25,652 nucleotides of DNA from an uncultured Sulfuricurvum sp. (GCF_937936435.1 NZ_CALDDG010000042.1:1-25652), one strand, 5' to 3'; numbered from the stretch's first letter, positions 1 through 7,794 are shown. Notes: a model not told the origin generated them from the sequence alone. Numbers and translations: made by a program.

Positions 1-973
1 AATGACGGTCTTTTCCTCCCGTCCCGTTCATGATTTGAAGATAATCGATCACCGCCAGTTCAATCTCCGGATGACGGCTTTTGAGTTTACGCAGTTTTGA
101 GCGGAGCTGATGAATATTGACTGAGCCGTGATCATCCACAAACAACTTTGAATGGCGCATCTTATCGACCGCGTCATTCAAACGTTTATACTCTTCAGGG
201 TTCATATCGCCAACCCTGAGCCGTTGCAATTGAATCGACGTTTGGACGCTTAACAGCCGCAGCATCAGTTGTTCGGCCGGCATCTCCAGTGAGAAGAAGG
301 CAACACCTTTGCCTTTGTCGAGGAGATTTTGAACCATATTGAGCGCAAATGAGGTTTTCCCCATTGCAGGACGGGCGGCAATAATGACCAGATCTCCTTT
401 ACCGAATCCCGTCGTCATCTTGTTCAGCTCGGCATATCCGGTATCCACTCCGACCAAAACCGCATCGCCTCTGGCCTTCATCTCTTCGATATAGCTCAAT
501 GTCTCATCGGCGATTGTCGGTGCATCTTTAAAATCGGTAGCCTGTGAGTTTTGGGTAATCTCATACAGCTTTTTTTCGACCAGATCGACGACATCGGTTC
601 CGTTGAGCTCCTCTTCGAGCGTTACCCGCTTGATCTCTGTCGTCAACGTCAATAAATGGCGTTTAATCGCCTTGTCTTTGATCTCCTGTACATACGCCAA
701 CGTATTCGAAATCGGATTGGTCGTGAGGATATCCACCATCACCCGCTCATCGAATTTCTGCTTGGCGCTCAACTCTTTTTTAATAAACTCTTCATCGATC
801 GGCAAATCACGATGGGCAAGCGAGAGCATTGCACGATAGATCTCTTGATGGGCTGCGAGATAAAAGTCTTCAGCACTCAAAAGAGCGTCAAAATCATCAA
901 ACTGTGCGGGGTCGAAGATAACCGAACTAAGAATCGAACGTTCAAATGCGAGATTGTAAAGCGACTCTTCCAT
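1..973 (-). CDS. dnaB: Replicative DNA helicase DnaB (5' part, runs off the window)
   Basis: DnaB is the hexameric helicase that unwinds DNA at the replication fork. I translated the minus strand from an ATG at 973 and get 324 residues with no stop before the window edge. The N-terminal part (about 1-140) is the helical DnaB N domain. The RecA-like domain follows, with Walker A RPAMGKTS at 201-208, a FSLEM motif near 227-231 and a Walker B-like LAVIDYLQ at 306-313. The family is usually 450-500 residues, so the C-terminal third is outside. The start ATG overlaps the ispG stop by one base (TGATG), which suggests translational coupling and one transcript with ispG and perhaps priA. The identification is firm; the 3' end is not visible. 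Confidence 0.96.
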   Translation of the reverse strand, partial: MEESLYNLAFERSILSSVIFDPAQFDDFDALLSAEDFYLAAHQEIYRAMLSLAHRDLPIDEEFIKKELSAKQKFDERVMVDILTTNPISNTLAYVQEIKDKAIKRHLLTLTTEIKRVTLEEELNGTDVVDLVEKKLYEITQNSQATDFKDAPTIADETLSYIEEMKARGDAVLVGVDTGYAELNKMTTGFGKGDLVIIAARPAMGKTSFALNMVQNLLDKGKGVAFFSLEMPAEQLMLRLLSVQTSIQLQRLRVGDMNPEEYKRLNDAVDKMRHSKLFVDDHGSVNIHQLRSKLRKLKSRHPEIELAVIDYLQIMNGTGGKDRH

Positions 974-2034
974 CACTCTTCCTTCTCTGCCATTTTTTCT
1001 ACCTCTTGAACAAAACGGTCTACCAGTTTATCCTCATCGAGACGGGCGACGACTTCCCCTTTGACCATGACCAGACCGGAACCTTTGCCGTATGCGATTG
1101 CGACATCGGCATGTTTGGCTTCGCCGATCGCATTGACGACACACCCCATCACCGAAAGATCCAGCGGCTTTTTGATATGTTTAGTCCGCTCCTCGATCAC
1201 CGCAACCGCAGAGACCAGATCCGCTTCGATCCGTCCGCAGGTCGGACAAGAGATGATGTTAGGACCCTCTTTGGCGACACCGCTGTCTTTGAGGATTGCG
1301 CGGCCGACTTTGATCTCCTCTTCGAGTTCTCCGGTAATTGACACACGCATCGTATCACCGATCCCTTCCAACAACAGTGTCCCTAAACCGATCGCACTTT
1401 TAATCGTCGCATGAAACACCGTTCCCGCTTCGGTCACTCCCAGATGAAACGGATAATTATTCTTTGGCCGCAACATCCGATACGCTTCGACGGTACGTTG
1501 TACGTCGCTCGCTTTTAGTGAGACTTTGATATCGGTAAATCCGAGATCTTCGAGATATTTGATATTGTACTCGGCGGATGCCACCATCCCCTCCGCACTC
1601 TGCCCGTAGCGCTGTTCAAACTCTTTTTCCAGACTCCCCGCGTTGACTCCGACACGGATCGGGATGTTGCGTTCCTGACACGCTTTGACAATCTCACGGA
1701 TCCGTGATTTCTCTCCTATGTTACCCGGATTAAACCGGATACAGTCCACTACTTCCGCCGCAATAAGGGCAAGCTTATAATTAAAATGGATATCGGCGAC
1801 GAGAGGAAGAGATATCTGCTCCTTGATCGCGCGCAGGGCTAATGCATCCTCTTCATCGGGCACCGCGACGCGGACGATATCGCATCCCGCGAAATGGAGA
1901 CGGTTGATCTGTTCGACCGTTGCATTCACATCGGCGGTACGTGAATAGGTCATCGACTGCACCGATATAGGGGCATCTCCTCCCACAGGGACATTTCCGA
2001 CAAAAATCTGTTTAGTTGGGTAGCGTGTTATCAT
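973..2034 (-). CDS. ispG: 4-hydroxy-3-methylbut-2-enyl diphosphate synthase (flavodoxin/ferredoxin)
   Basis: IspG (GcpE) is a cytosolic [4Fe-4S] enzyme. It reduces methylerythritol cyclodiphosphate to HMBPP, the penultimate step of the MEP isoprenoid pathway. The 353-residue protein is normal length for the short bacterial form. It opens with the TIM-barrel part (VPVGGDAPISVQSMTY near 15-30, RFNPGNIG near 100-107). The cluster-binding part carries CPTC (Cys263, Cys266), Cys298 in VMGCVVN and Glu305 in GEAKHAD, the expected three Cys plus one Glu. It lies 39 bases after priA and overlaps dnaB by one base. No Shine-Dalgarno is visible. Instead a -10-like TACAAT ends exactly six bases before the ATG, so it may also be made from its own leaderless mRNA. 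Confidence 0.97.
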   Translation of the reverse strand: MITRYPTKQIFVGNVPVGGDAPISVQSMTYSRTADVNATVEQINRLHFAGCDIVRVAVPDEEDALALRAIKEQISLPLVADIHFNYKLALIAAEVVDCIRFNPGNIGEKSRIREIVKACQERNIPIRVGVNAGSLEKEFEQRYGQSAEGMVASAEYNIKYLEDLGFTDIKVSLKASDVQRTVEAYRMLRPKNNYPFHLGVTEAGTVFHATIKSAIGLGTLLLEGIGDTMRVSITGELEEEIKVGRAILKDSGVAKEGPNIISCPTCGRIEADLVSAVAVIEERTKHIKKPLDLSVMGCVVNAIGEAKHADVAIAYGKGSGLVMVKGEVVARLDEDKLVDRFVQEVEKMAEKEE

Positions 2035-2040
2035 GAAAAG

Positions 2041-2046
2041 ATTGTA
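2041..2046 (-). promoter_or_regulatory. Possible -10 element giving a leaderless ispG mRNA
   Basis: On the minus strand the bases before ispG read GCTACAAT CTTTTC ATG. TACAAT (2046 to 2041) is a good -10 match and is six bases from the start codon, which would place transcription start at or next to the A of ATG. No purine-rich ribosome-binding site is present. Whether it is used is inference. Confidence 0.4.
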
Positions 2047-2073
2047 GCTATTTGCTTGTTAATATTTACTGAC

Positions 2074-3918
2074 TTACGTAAACTCGATCGGGTCCATATC
2101 GATCTCGCACAATGGCGACTTGACATGCTTGATCGCCCGTATCAGATCGGTGCTTTTATCGCTGCGCAGTAAAATCTGGAAGCGGTACTTATCTGCAATT
2201 TTCTCAATCGCCGAAGCGCCGAAACCAACTACCTGCACATTTTCCATCTGATGAATGGTCGCGACGGCTTCTTCCATTGCCTCTTTAGCCTTCATCCCGT
2301 TTTTATGGGCATACAGCAATCGCGCCAGTTTCTTGCTCGGAGGATAACGATCCTGCCGTATTGCCATCTCATCGATCAAAAATTGCTCGTAATCCTCCAG
2401 ATATCTGCGAAAAAACGACTCGTTAAAACTCTGTACAATAACGGTTGCATCATGCTTTCGACCGCTCCGTCCGGCGATCTGAATCAGAAGAGAAAGCGCT
2501 TTTTCCCGGGCACGGTAATCGCTTTGGGAGAGGAGATTATCGATCCCCATCACGACGGCAAGAGTAATATCGTGATAATCGTGTCCTTTGGAGAGCATCT
2601 GCGTTCCGACCAGTAAATCGATCTCTTTATTATTAAACGATTTGAGGACATTTATCAGCTTATTTTGTGTGGTAATGACGTCGCGGTCAAACTGCGCTAC
2701 CCTCAAACTTTCCGACAAAGCCGCAAAATGCTCCACCGCTTCCGCCGTTCCGAGCCTTGCGGTACGCAAAGCCCCGCTTTGACATTTCGGGCACACTTTC
2801 GGAAGCACTTCGGTATAGTTGCAGTAATGGCATTTCAACGCCCGCGCATTTTTATGCAAGCTCATCCCGACACTGCAAAAAGGGCATTCGACATGGTAGC
2901 CGCACGAGTCGCACAGCGTATATTTAAAATTGGCCCGTGTCGGAATAAAGACGATCCCCTGATGTCCGGCAGCCGTATTGTCGAGTATCGATCGGTCGAT
3001 ACTCGGTGTCAATGCCTCGATGGAGGGCTCAAATACAAAATGGCGTTTTGATTCATAGTAGCCGCCGCGCAGACGAAAAAAGGGATATTTGGCGTAACTC
3101 CCCAGACTCGGGGTGGCACTTCCCAAAACAACGGGGATTTTATACTGATTCCCGATATAGACGGCCATATCCCGTGCATTATACCGAGGACGCGATGAGG
3201 ATTTGTAACTCTCGTCATGCTCTTCATCCACAACGATCAACCCCAAATCCTCTATCGGTAAAAACAGCGCCGATCGCGGACCGACAATTATGCGCGCACT
3301 TCCGTTATAAATCTGTTCTAGGGTCTTTGCTTTTTGCTTCGGCGTCATTTTGGAATGCCATAACACAACCGTCTCGCCGAAATGGTTTTTAAACCGTCTC
3401 TCCATTTGCCGGGTGAGCGAAATTTCGGGGAGCAACAGCAATGCCCGTTTTCCTTCTCCGACGACATCATCCATCCGCCGCATGTAGATTTCGCTTTTTC
3501 CGGCCCCCGTATCTCCGAAGAGCAAAGAGATCGGATGAGCGCGGAGAAAATCAAGCGCTTTGGATTGCATGTCGGAGAGAACGATATTGACGTCAGGATG
3601 AACGTAATCACTTTTTGCCACTGCCTCCACGGACTGGAAAGGGACAAACAGGTTGAGCGCTTCCCCTAGAGAGCATCCATAATATTCTGCTATAAACTTT
3701 GCACTTTGGATCTGTCTTTCAGAGTAGATATAGGAAGTCCACTCATCTATCGGCTGGGTTTTAAACGCAGGTTTTTGGCACGGCTCAATGACGACACCGT
3801 TCATGCGACGTTTTGAAAGCGAAAGCGTCACTTCGCTTCCGATAGCGAGAATAATATCTGACTGATATGTGAGAAGTTCAAGAGGAGAGCCCAAAAGGGC
3901 TATTCGATAAAAAAACAA
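2074..3918 (-). CDS. priA: Primosomal protein N' (replication restart helicase PriA)
   Basis: PriA is a superfamily 2 3'-5' DNA helicase that recognises stalled or D-loop forks and helps reload DnaB. The 614-residue protein is shorter than the E. coli enzyme (about 730), as usual in Campylobacterota. An N-terminal 3'BD region (about 1-110) precedes the helicase core: Walker A GDTGAGKS at 135-142, DEEH box at 231-234, and GSATPS near 266-271. Eight cysteines at 336, 339, 345, 348, 363, 366, 376 and 379 form the two zinc-binding sites. The start is a TTG at 3918, four bases after the stop of the upstream pseudopilin; no ATG gives a better N-terminus (MFFYRIALLGSP). The tight spacing implies co-transcription with that pseudopilin, and ispG follows 39 bases downstream. 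Confidence 0.96.
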   Translation of the reverse strand: MFFYRIALLGSPLELLTYQSDIILAIGSEVTLSLSKRRMNGVVIEPCQKPAFKTQPIDEWTSYIYSERQIQSAKFIAEYYGCSLGEALNLFVPFQSVEAVAKSDYVHPDVNIVLSDMQSKALDFLRAHPISLLFGDTGAGKSEIYMRRMDDVVGEGKRALLLLPEISLTRQMERRFKNHFGETVVLWHSKMTPKQKAKTLEQIYNGSARIIVGPRSALFLPIEDLGLIVVDEEHDESYKSSSRPRYNARDMAVYIGNQYKIPVVLGSATPSLGSYAKYPFFRLRGGYYESKRHFVFEPSIEALTPSIDRSILDNTAAGHQGIVFIPTRANFKYTLCDSCGYHVECPFCSVGMSLHKNARALKCHYCNYTEVLPKVCPKCQSGALRTARLGTAEAVEHFAALSESLRVAQFDRDVITTQNKLINVLKSFNNKEIDLLVGTQMLSKGHDYHDITLAVVMGIDNLLSQSDYRAREKALSLLIQIAGRSGRKHDATVIVQSFNESFFRRYLEDYEQFLIDEMAIRQDRYPPSKKLARLLYAHKNGMKAKEAMEEAVATIHQMENVQVVGFGASAIEKIADKYRFQILLRSDKSTDLIRAIKHVKSPLCEIDMDPIEFT

Positions 3919-3922
3919 GCGT

Positions 3923-4405
3923 TCATTCTACCAATTTTGAACAATATGTTCCACTTGTACACATAAACGTCCCATCAACTTGTTTATATGTGAATGTCAT
4001 ATCTGTATTCATGATTTTATATTTGTAAGTACAAACAGCAGGCGTTGCGTTCGTACAACTAGGAGAGTGCCAATGTCCGTTTGCATCTTGTGCAGTAATA
4101 CTATATTGAAGCAGTTTTCCATCGCTTGTCCCCGTACCGTTACCGTCAAACAGTGAAGTACTGCTGCTGTTAAGCTTGTTGATATAACTACTATCCCCTT
4201 TGAGTAATCGGGTTTGTCTCTCATTTATGATCGCAGCACGGATTGCCGCTACGTCACTCCGTGCTTTGGCTATCTGCGCATCATCTCGGGTTGCCGCGAA
4301 ACGCGGTAGAGCAATAGCAGCTAAAATCCCTAATACGACGATAACAAAAACCAATTCGATCATTGTAAAAGCTTTCCGCTTTAAAAGTTTATCAGTGTTC
4401 AACAA
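3923..4405 (-). CDS. Type II secretion-like pseudopilin (prepilin-type cleavage motif), copy A
   Basis: A 160-residue prepilin-like protein. A short positively charged leader (KLLKRKA) is followed by the prepilin peptidase site A12|F13, with FTMIEL and Glu at position +5, then a hydrophobic helix of about 20 residues. After the helix comes PRFAATRDDAQ, shared with the next two pseudopilins upstream. The C-terminal part has four cysteines (SCTN, VCTY, FMCTS, TYCSK) that could form two disulfides in the periplasm. The start is one of two adjacent TTG codons at 4405 and 4402; GGAG lies three bases before the first and six before the second, so 4402 may be the real start. The gene overlaps the upstream pseudopilin by 14 bases and ends four bases before priA. 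Its role (secretion or DNA uptake) cannot be told from sequence. Confidence 0.88.
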   Translation of the reverse strand: MLNTDKLLKRKAFTMIELVFVIVVLGILAAIALPRFAATRDDAQIAKARSDVAAIRAAIINERQTRLLKGDSSYINKLNSSSTSLFDGNGTGTSDGKLLQYSITAQDANGHWHSPSCTNATPAVCTYKYKIMNTDMTFTYKQVDGTFMCTSGTYCSKLVE

Positions 4406-4847
4406 TTACTCCTCGTATTTGCATAGGATACCTGCTGATATCCACAACTTTCTGTAAGCCTAGACAAAGCGTATCCCCACCGGCACTTCCATATGAAAGT
4501 GTTAAATTTTCATCTAAACTACTGGAATTTACATCTATTATAACACAATCATCCACACTGCCTCTGTGAACATAAGCTACTTTTTCTGCAGTATTCAAAC
4601 TAGCTTTGCCTTGACTGACTAACTCTTTTATTCCATTGGACATTACCGAGAGGCTTTCATTGGTTTCACCCATTGCTACGGCATAAGATGCTATCTCACC
4701 GGCAGCCGTCATAATATTCTGAGCTATGACAACATTTTGCGCATCATCTCGGGTTGCCTGCAAACGGAGAATTGCAACTGCTGCTAAAATACCCAAAATG
4801 ATGATTACAAACACCAACTCGATCATTGTAAACGCGTTGCGAATCAT
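4392..4847 (-). CDS. Type II secretion-like pseudopilin, copy B
   Basis: A 151-residue protein with the prepilin N-terminus MIRNA|FTMIEL (cleavage A5|F6, Glu10) and one hydrophobic helix, then LRLQATRDDAQ. The proline normally found after the helix (PR in its neighbours) is Leu here (AILRLQA). Two cysteines in the C-terminal half (DDCVI, TLCLGL) match in place the pair in copy C, which suggests one conserved disulfide. An ATG start at 4847 is preceded by a weak AAGAGA site. A perfect 15-bp inverted repeat lies just upstream of this site. The gene overlaps copy A, so the two should be co-translated. A+T content looks higher than in priA or ispG. Confidence 0.87.
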   Translation of the reverse strand: MIRNAFTMIELVFVIIILGILAAVAILRLQATRDDAQNVVIAQNIMTAAGEIASYAVAMGETNESLSVMSNGIKELVSQGKASLNTAEKVAYVHRGSVDDCVIIDVNSSSLDENLTLSYGSAGGDTLCLGLQKVVDISRYPMQIRGVIVEH

Positions 4848-4865
4848 TTCAACATTCTCTTGTAC

Positions 4866-4900
4866 TGATTTCTAAAATTAAAAGATAATTTTAGAAATCA
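4866..4900. repeat. Perfect 15-bp AT-rich inverted repeat upstream of pseudopilin B
   Basis: TGATTTCTAAAATTA (4866-4880) and its exact complement (4886-4900) flank a five-base loop. It sits between pseudopilins C and B, ending about 18 bases before the B start codon. It could be a transcription attenuator, a hairpin at the mRNA 5' end, or a protein-binding operator. It has few G-C pairs, so it is a poor classical terminator. Confidence 0.75.
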
Positions 4901-4914
4901 AAGCAATTACAATT

Positions 4915-4944
4915 TATATTCCTACTCTTACAAGTAGGAATATA
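4915..4944 (-). terminator. Inverted repeat after pseudopilin C, possible terminator
   Basis: A 12-bp stem (4915-4926 with 4933-4944, core TTCCTACT/AGTAGGAA) with a six-base loop lies about 30 bases after the stop of pseudopilin C. On the minus strand it is followed by an A/T-rich run but not by a clean T tract, so termination may be partial. Confidence 0.5.
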
Positions 4945-4975
4945 TTTTAAAGACTAAGATAATCTGTACGAGAAA

Positions 4976-5467
4976 TTAGTTGAAAGAAACGTTGCTTCCG
5001 CCAAATTTATGGGTGATACCAGGACTTGCCGCAGAAATATTTCTGTCATTCAACGCTTTTCGAATAGCAGAACAAATCGTTGAAGCACCCGTCAAAGAAG
5101 TAACAGTTAGATTACCATCCGCAATACCAGCTACAGTTGTAGCGTATGAAATACATCCGACTCCTTTTCCATCTGTTAAAAATACTGTATTAGTTCCATT
5201 CAAATCTAAAGTGCCACCATTCACATTTTCGGCAGTCGCTGAATCTGACAATTGGACATTTGTCATTTCTGACAATTTTTTGAAAGTACCATGAGCGGTA
5301 TAATAAGCACCCAATTCACTCACTACAGCAGTCGCTTCCTGTACTTTTGTAGCGATTTTTGCATCGTCACGCGTTGCCGCAAGGCGCGGAATCGCAACTG
5401 CTGCCAAAATGCCCAAAATAACGATCACGAAGATCAACTCGATCATAGTAAAACCTGAACGTTTCAT
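4976..5467 (-). CDS. Type II secretion-like pseudopilin, copy C
   Basis: A 163-residue protein with the prepilin motif MKRSG|FTMIEL (cleavage G5|F6, Glu10), a hydrophobic helix and PRLAATRDDAKIA. It is the most standard of the three (G before the cleavage site, PR after the helix). The C-terminal domain holds a cysteine pair (VGCISY and TICSAIRKAL) in the same arrangement as in copy B. The start ATG at 5467 has a strong AAGGAG site at proper spacing. It is the first gene of the minus-strand run and is divergent from the NifX-like gene across a 171-base gap. Two inverted repeats separate it from copy B, so it may be expressed at a different level, as expected for a major pseudopilin. Confidence 0.9.
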   Translation of the reverse strand: MKRSGFTMIELIFVIVILGILAAVAIPRLAATRDDAKIATKVQEATAVVSELGAYYTAHGTFKKLSEMTNVQLSDSATAENVNGGTLDLNGTNTVFLTDGKGVGCISYATTVAGIADGNLTVTSLTGASTICSAIRKALNDRNISAASPGITHKFGGSNVSFN

Positions 5468-5638
5468 GGTTTACTCCTTGAATTTTAAGAATAGTGATTA
5501 CACTCGTAACCCTATTGTCATTATGGTCTCAGATATCTTATAAAACGTTTAAATTCAACAATATCTAGCAATATCTGCGTGTCAACGGGTATTTAAGGAC
5601 AATGTGGCATAATTTTCATACCTAATGAAGGAGATACT
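5468..5638. promoter_or_regulatory. Divergent intergenic region, with direct repeat CAATATCT
   Basis: This 171-base A/T-rich gap must hold the promoters of pseudopilin C (minus) and the NifX-like gene (plus). CAATATCT occurs twice at 5559-5566 and 5569-5576, ten bases apart (one helical turn), and a related palindrome AGATATCT is at 5531-5538. For the plus gene, a CATAAT box preceded by TG lies near 5605-5613 and AAGGAG stands before its ATG. On the minus strand TATAAG near 5540 is a candidate -10. An operator role for the repeats is inference. Confidence 0.4.
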
Positions 5639-6031
5639 ATGAAAATCGCTGTACCCGTAATGGATGAGAGTTTAAAAATGGCCGGCAATGCCGGTCACAC
5701 ACCCTATTTTGCTGTGTTTACCCTAAACGGAGGGATGTTTAAAAGCTTTACCCTCGAAGGGCTCCGCGTCAATCCAAAAGCCGTCGGCGAAGAGGATCAT
5801 GATCATGACGAACACCATACCTGCGATCACGATGAAGGGGATATCGAACATATCAAAGCGCATGATACGATGGCCGATGCGATCGAAGACTGCGATTACC
5901 TTGTCGTTAAAATGGCCTGCAAAAATACTGCCAAAAGTATGAATAACGTCGGCGTAAAACTCCAAAAATATAACGGAACGGAAGCATTGGCTCCGAAAAT
6001 TTTGACAGAATTGGCGGCACAGTTCAAATAA
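5639..6031 (+). CDS. NifX/NifB-family metal-cluster-binding protein with His/Asp-rich insert
   Basis: A 130-residue cytosolic protein of the dinitrogenase iron-molybdenum cofactor family (NifX, NifY, NifB C-terminal domain; PF02579 type). The start MKIAVPVMD and the AGHTPYFAVF segment are typical, as is the later VVKMACKNTAK. These proteins have an RNase H-like fold that binds Fe-S or Mo clusters; many members occur outside nitrogen fixation. Between strands it carries a His/Asp/Glu-rich stretch with one Cys (residues 51-68: seven acidic-His alternations such as DHDHDEHH) that looks like a metal-binding loop. The ATG has AAGGAG eight bases upstream. No nif gene is nearby, so a nitrogenase role is not supported. 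A hairpin follows it. Confidence 0.85.
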   Translation: MKIAVPVMDESLKMAGNAGHTPYFAVFTLNGGMFKSFTLEGLRVNPKAVGEEDHDHDEHHTCDHDEGDIEHIKAHDTMADAIEDCDYLVVKMACKNTAKSMNNVGVKLQKYNGTEALAPKILTELAAQFK

Positions 6032-6039
6032 TTTTTTGT

Positions 6040-6060
6040 AAAAGGCTAGATAAGCCTTTT
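6040..6060 (+). terminator. Hairpin terminator after the NifX-like gene
   Basis: AAAAGGCT, a five-base loop, and AGCCTTTT form an 8-bp stem starting nine bases after the stop codon. The T run is part of the right arm. It is a good intrinsic terminator candidate. Confidence 0.7.
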
Positions 6061-6108
6061 GCGTTTAAATAAATAGGCACTTTAATTCTCGTTTATAAAT
6101 TGAAGTCG

Positions 6109-6114
6109 TATAAT
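6109..6114 (+). promoter_or_regulatory. Probable -10 element of pckA
   Basis: A perfect TATAAT at 6109-6114 lies 78 bases before the pckA start, giving a 5' leader of about 70 bases. The leader contains a small symmetric sequence TGTACAGTACA at 6155-6165. No -35 box is evident, as is common in Campylobacterota. Confidence 0.6.
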
Positions 6115-6192
6115 TCGCACCGTAAAGGAAGTGAAAACTTCAAATTTTCATCGCTGTACAGTACACGATGAACCCAAAAGGCAAAACACACC

Positions 6193-7782
6193 ATGATTTC
6201 TGCAGAGATTGAGACGTTAGGGATACACAACATCGGAAAGCTTTTTCATAACCTAAGTTATGACGAACTAATACAGCACGAGCTCGATAACGGGGAGTGT
6301 AAACTGGCCAGTAACGGGGCAACAATGGTCGATACCGGTATTTTTACCGGACGAAGCCCGAAAGATAAATACTTTGTCAATCAAGACCCCTCTAACCGCT
6401 ATATCGCATGGGGCGACGTTAATAAAAAAATCGATAAAGCGGTTTTTGATGAACTTCTGGTGGTTGCCAAAGAGCAGCTCTCAGGCAAAGACCTTTATAT
6501 CACGGATGTATTCTGCGGATCAAGTGCCAGCAGCAAACGTTCTGTCCGCTTTATCTCTGAAATCGCATGGCAATCCCACTTTGTCAAAAACATGTTTATC
6601 CGTCCAAAAGAAACAGAGCTTGAAATGTTCAAACCGCAATTTACCGTTTTAAACGCCTGTAAAGCGGTCAACGAAAAATGGGAACATCACGGACTTAACT
6701 CGGAAGTCTTCGTTCTCTTCAGTGTCGAAGATAATCTCTGCATCATCGGCGGAACATGGTACGGCGGTGAGATGAAAAAAGGGATCTTCTCGATGATGAA
6801 CTACTGGCTTCCTCTCGAAGGGAAGCTCTCTATGCACTGTTCAGCTAATGTGGGAGCCGATGGCGATACCTGCCTCTTTTTCGGTCTCAGCGGTACGGGA
6901 AAAACAACTCTTTCTACCGATCCGAAACGTGCTCTTATTGGAGATGACGAACATGGTTGGGATGATGAAGGGGTCTTTAATTTCGAGGGGGGATGCTACG
7001 CGAAAGTCATCAATCTTGACCCATCCAGCGAACCAGAGATTCACAATGCTATTCGCCGCAATGCACTGCTTGAAAACGTCGTCTATGATGAAGATGGTGT
7101 CGTTGACTATACCGATAGTTCCAAAACCGAAAATACCCGTGTCTCTTATCCGATCGAACATATCGAAAACCACCAGCCTTCACTGATGGCACCGCATCCG
7201 AAAAATATCATCTTTCTCTCAGCTGACGCGTTCGGAGTTCTCCCTCCGGTAAGCCGTCTGACTAAAGAGCAGGCAATGTACTATTTCCTCAGCGGATATA
7301 CGGCGAAAGTAGCCGGCACCGAGCGCGGCATTACCGAACCGGTCGCAACGTTTAGCTCATGTTTCGGAGAAGCGTTTCTTCCGCTCCATCCAACTGTCTA
7401 TGCGAAACTGCTTGGAGAAAAAATCGATAAATACGGCGTTAATGTCTATCTGGTTAACACAGGATGGACCGGAGGCGGATACGGTGTAGGCAAGCGGATG
7501 AGTATCAAAGATACCCGTGCATGTATCAATGCAATCCTCGACGGAACTATCCAGCACAGCGAATTCGATACCACTAATACGTTTGGATTCCATATCCCGA
7601 AAACACTCGGCTCAATCGACCCCGTAATCCTCAATCCGCGCAATGCATGGGCGGATCGTGACGCTTATCTCGTCCAACGGGACAACCTAGCGGCACTCTT
7701 TATCAAAAACTTTAAAAAATATACTGACGGTGCGAGTGATTTCGACTTCTCTGCTGCCGGACCTCAATTACCTACTGAATAA
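6193..7782 (+). CDS. pckA: Phosphoenolpyruvate carboxykinase (ATP)
   Basis: PckA interconverts oxaloacetate plus ATP with phosphoenolpyruvate, CO2 and ADP. In autotrophs it links the (reductive) TCA cycle to gluconeogenesis. The 529-residue length is close to the E. coli enzyme (540). Visible motifs are the substrate-binding GRSPKDK at 53-59, GGTWYGGEMKK at 186-196 with the metal-binding lysine, the kinase-1a loop GLSGTGKTT at 231-239, and GDDEHGW at 250-256. A further conserved stretch, FSSCFGEAFLPLHP, follows near 390. The ATG at 6193 lacks a strong ribosome-binding site (only AAGG some 14 bases upstream). The gene is monocistronic: its own TATAAT promoter upstream and a good hairpin downstream. 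Confidence 0.97.
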   Translation: MISAEIETLGIHNIGKLFHNLSYDELIQHELDNGECKLASNGATMVDTGIFTGRSPKDKYFVNQDPSNRYIAWGDVNKKIDKAVFDELLVVAKEQLSGKDLYITDVFCGSSASSKRSVRFISEIAWQSHFVKNMFIRPKETELEMFKPQFTVLNACKAVNEKWEHHGLNSEVFVLFSVEDNLCIIGGTWYGGEMKKGIFSMMNYWLPLEGKLSMHCSANVGADGDTCLFFGLSGTGKTTLSTDPKRALIGDDEHGWDDEGVFNFEGGCYAKVINLDPSSEPEIHNAIRRNALLENVVYDEDGVVDYTDSSKTENTRVSYPIEHIENHQPSLMAPHPKNIIFLSADAFGVLPPVSRLTKEQAMYYFLSGYTAKVAGTERGITEPVATFSSCFGEAFLPLHPTVYAKLLGEKIDKYGVNVYLVNTGWTGGGYGVGKRMSIKDTRACINAILDGTIQHSEFDTTNTFGFHIPKTLGSIDPVILNPRNAWADRDAYLVQRDNLAALFIKNFKKYTDGASDFDFSAAGPQLPTE

Positions 7783-7794
7783 TTTCTTTCTTTA

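Noticed and set aside
5639..6031. NifX-like gene as sign of a nitrogenase cluster
   Set aside because: No nifH, nifD, nifK, nifB or related gene is in the window; this family is common outside nitrogen fixation.
6168..6212. Upstream small open frame of 14 codons overlapping the pckA start
   Set aside because: No ribosome-binding site and no recognisable leader-peptide features; probably chance.
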